DNA of 7,392 bases. Source: Betaproteobacteria bacterium RIFCSPLOWO2_02_FULL_68_150 (lineage in GTDB: Bacteria; Pseudomonadota; Gammaproteobacteria; Burkholderiales; SG8-39). A program made the translations under genes and the position numbers. Within the stretch, counting starts at the first letter, position 1, and every line of letters begins with the position of its first letter. Under the pieces are notes generated by a model. The model had not been told where the DNA came from, searched no databases, and worked only from the letters and a program-made list of their open reading frames with translations. The stretch is taken from assembly GCA_001771975.1 (NCBI GenBank), contig MERE01000058.1, forward strand, positions 1 to 7,392, read 5' to 3'. Of the stretch, positions 6,056-7,392 are shown piece by piece.

Positions 6056-7266
6056 CCCTCAAGTCTCCCGGTTACGTCGCCGTTGCGCTGGCCGCAGGCG
6101 CGGTGTTCGCGCTCGGGCTGGGCATTCGCCAGGCGCAGCCGCTTTTCATTTCCGCGATCAACTCGTACACCGCGCTCGGCTACGTCACCATCAGCCTGGC
6201 GTTCGCTGTAGGGCAACTGGTGTGGGGCATCGCGCAGCCCGTCGCCGGCGCGATCGCCGACCGCCATGGACCGCGCCGCGTCATGGTCGGTGGCGCGCTC
6301 CTGGTCGCGTTCGCCACGGCAGCGACGCCGTTTGCCACCACGGCGCCGGCGTTGATCCTGCTGATCGGCGTCCTCGCCGCGAGCGGCGCCGGCGCCATCG
6401 GACCGTCGCTGCTCATGTCTGCGGCGAACCGCTGGATTCCTGAGGCCAGGCGCGCGATGGCGAGTGGCATCGTCAACGCCGGCGGCTCGTTCGGCCAGTT
6501 CACCCTGATCCCCCTCGCGCAGCTGCTGATCGGTCTGGCCGGCTGGCAGCCGGCGCTCATGGTCCTCGGCGCGACCGGGTTGATCGCGGTACCGCTGATC
6601 CTTTGGCTCACGCGCGGCTCGGACGCGCCGCCGATTGCGCACACCCATGCCACGCTCGCCACGTCGCTCCGCCAGGCGGTGACCGAGGCGGCGGGCGATC
6701 GCAGTTACCTGCTGCTCAATCTGGGCTTTTTCACCTGCGGCTTCCACGTCGCCTTCATCGCCACGCACCTGCCCGGCATCGTGGCGACCTGCGAGTTGCC
6801 GCCGAGCGTAAGCGCCTGGTCGCTCGCGATCATCGGTCTGTTCAACATCGCCGGCAGCCTGTGGATCGGACGCGCGATCCAGGAATGGCGCATGAAGCTC
6901 GCGCTCTCCGGAATCTACGCCGCGCGCGCCGCCCTGATCCTGGTGTTCTTCTATTCGCCCAAAGTCGAAATGACCTTCTTCCTGTTCGCTGCGGGAATCG
7001 GCTTCACGTACCTGTCCACCGTGCCGCCTACCGTAGGGCTGGTGGCGAAGCTGCACGGCCCGCGCTACCTCGCAACGCTGTTCGGCATCGTCATGCTCTC
7101 GCACCAGGTGGGCGGTTTCCTCGGCGCCTGGCTCGGCGGCAAAGCCTTCGAAGCCACCGGCGGCTACGACTGGATGTGGTGGGCGGATATCGCCCTGTGC
7201 CTCATGGCGGCGGTGGTGCACCTGCCGATCCGGGAAGCGCGCACGGCGGCGCCGGCGGCGGCCTGA
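6052..7266 (+). CDS. Major facilitator superfamily transporter (second of a tandem pair)
   Basis: This is a 404-residue polytopic inner-membrane protein with about 12 predicted helices. The N-terminal half contains GLGIRQAQPLF (22-32) at the end of helix 1, then VGQLVWGIAQPVAGAIADRH (53-72) and GPRRV, the loop 2-3 signature with D70, R71, R75 and R76. ANRWIPEARRAMASGIVNAG lies at the helix 4-5 loop. This GIRQ...WGIAQPVAGAIADR pattern resembles an MFS branch often labelled monocarboxylate or oxalate/formate antiporter-like. The substrate is not known and the resemblance is from memory. The central loop (about residues 185-205) is rich in H, T and A. The ATG overlaps the first transporter's stop by four bases, and GAGGAAAA (6037-6044) gives it its own ribosome-binding site about 11 bases upstream. 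The two transporters are only distantly alike, so they are not a recent duplication. The gene ends 12 bases from the stop of a convergent gene. Confidence 0.92.
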   Translation: MTLKSPGYVAVALAAGAVFALGLGIRQAQPLFISAINSYTALGYVTISLAFAVGQLVWGIAQPVAGAIADRHGPRRVMVGGALLVAFATAATPFATTAPALILLIGVLAASGAGAIGPSLLMSAANRWIPEARRAMASGIVNAGGSFGQFTLIPLAQLLIGLAGWQPALMVLGATGLIAVPLILWLTRGSDAPPIAHTHATLATSLRQAVTEAAGDRSYLLLNLGFFTCGFHVAFIATHLPGIVATCELPPSVSAWSLAIIGLFNIAGSLWIGRAIQEWRMKLALSGIYAARAALILVFFYSPKVEMTFFLFAAGIGFTYLSTVPPTVGLVAKLHGPRYLATLFGIVMLSHQVGGFLGAWLGGKAFEATGGYDWMWWADIALCLMAAVVHLPIREARTAAPAAA

Positions 7267-7267
7267 A

Positions 7268-7294
7268 GCCGCGCGCCCCTACTTCGCGCGCGGC
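7268..7294. terminator. GC-rich hairpin between convergent stop codons, possible shared terminator
   Basis: GCCGCGCG (7268-7275) and CGCGCGGC (7287-7294) form an eight-base perfect stem with an 11-base loop. It spans the 12-base gap between the convergent genes and enters the end of the minus-strand one. No T-tract follows on either strand, so it is at best a weak or Rho-assisted terminator; in such GC-rich DNA it could be chance. Confidence 0.35.
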
Positions 7295-7392
7295 GGGAAA
7301 ACCGTCTCGCGCTGCACGCTGCAGATCTGCAGGCGGAACTCGGAATAGAACGACTGCCGCCCTTTCTTCTGCGCCTCGATGTGCTCGGGGTG
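7279..7392 (-). CDS. C-terminal fragment of an unidentified gene (37 codons visible)
   Basis: On the minus strand an open frame enters from the right edge and ends at TAG (7281-7279). The visible tail begins HPEHIEAQKKGRQSFYSEF and ends RETVFPPRAK. The balance of charged and aromatic residues reads like real protein, and the convergent, tightly spaced stop supports it. The ending is faintly like the last strand of small NIPSNAP/EthD-type ferredoxin-fold proteins, but 37 residues are too few to assign a family. No function is claimed. Confidence 0.65.
   Translation of the reverse strand, partial: HPEHIEAQKKGRQSFYSEFRLQICSVQRETVFPPRAK

Noticed and set aside
5956..7221. A 421-codon minus-strand open frame opposite the second transporter
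   Set aside because: The plus strand encodes a convincing 12-helix MFS protein. The antisense product is hydrophilic, R/E/G/D-rich and shadow-like.
7319..7332. 14-base perfect palindrome CTGCAGATCTGCAG
   Set aside because: It lies inside the coding tail of the minus-strand gene, reads as ordinary codons, and is short enough for chance.

Overview
The window is G+C-rich (roughly two thirds by eye) and looks like chromosomal DNA from a betaproteobacterium. The best taxonomic clue is a 77-residue protein of the DUF3567 type, a small family I know only from Betaproteobacteria. The O-acetylhomoserine sulfhydrylase, flavin prenyltransferase and enol-lactonase-like hydrolase all fit that assignment. 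Genes are tightly packed, and I see no tRNA, rRNA, insertion sequence, phage gene or CRISPR array.

Layout: (1) 1-1037, minus strand: an O-acetylhomoserine sulfhydrylase (MetY type) that starts at a TTG codon and runs off the left edge. (2) 1038-1193: a spacer with a long, perfect inverted repeat (1094-1143). (3) 1194-1748, minus: a 184-residue protein of unknown function. (4) 1749-1969: a divergent spacer. (5) 1970-2203, plus: the DUF3567-type protein. (6) 2251-3408 and 3405-4196, plus: an alkaline-phosphatase-superfamily phosphodiesterase/pyrophosphatase and an alpha/beta hydrolase resembling 3-oxoadipate enol-lactonase, joined by an ATGA stop/start overlap. (7) 4219-4797, minus: UbiX-type flavin prenyltransferase, convergent with the hydrolase. 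(8) 4829-6055 and 6052-7266, plus: two major facilitator transporters of different subtypes, again joined by an ATGA overlap and transcribed divergently from ubiX. (9) 7279-7392, minus: the last 37 codons of an unidentified gene that converges on the second transporter.

How the genes may work together: metY belongs to methionine/cysteine synthesis, and the two small unknown proteins give no clear link to it. UbiX makes prenylated FMN for UbiD-family decarboxylases, either in ubiquinone synthesis or in aromatic-acid metabolism. No ubiD is visible here. The enol-lactonase-like hydrolase and the transporter pair would suit uptake and breakdown of aromatic or organic acids, but that is inference from proximity only. 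I found no convincing evidence of a new defence, mobile or RNA-based system. The items most worth a second look are the inverted repeat at 1094-1143, the hairpin that covers the ribosome-binding site of the phosphodiesterase, the two stop/start-coupled gene pairs, and the very compact ubiX/transporter divergent start region.
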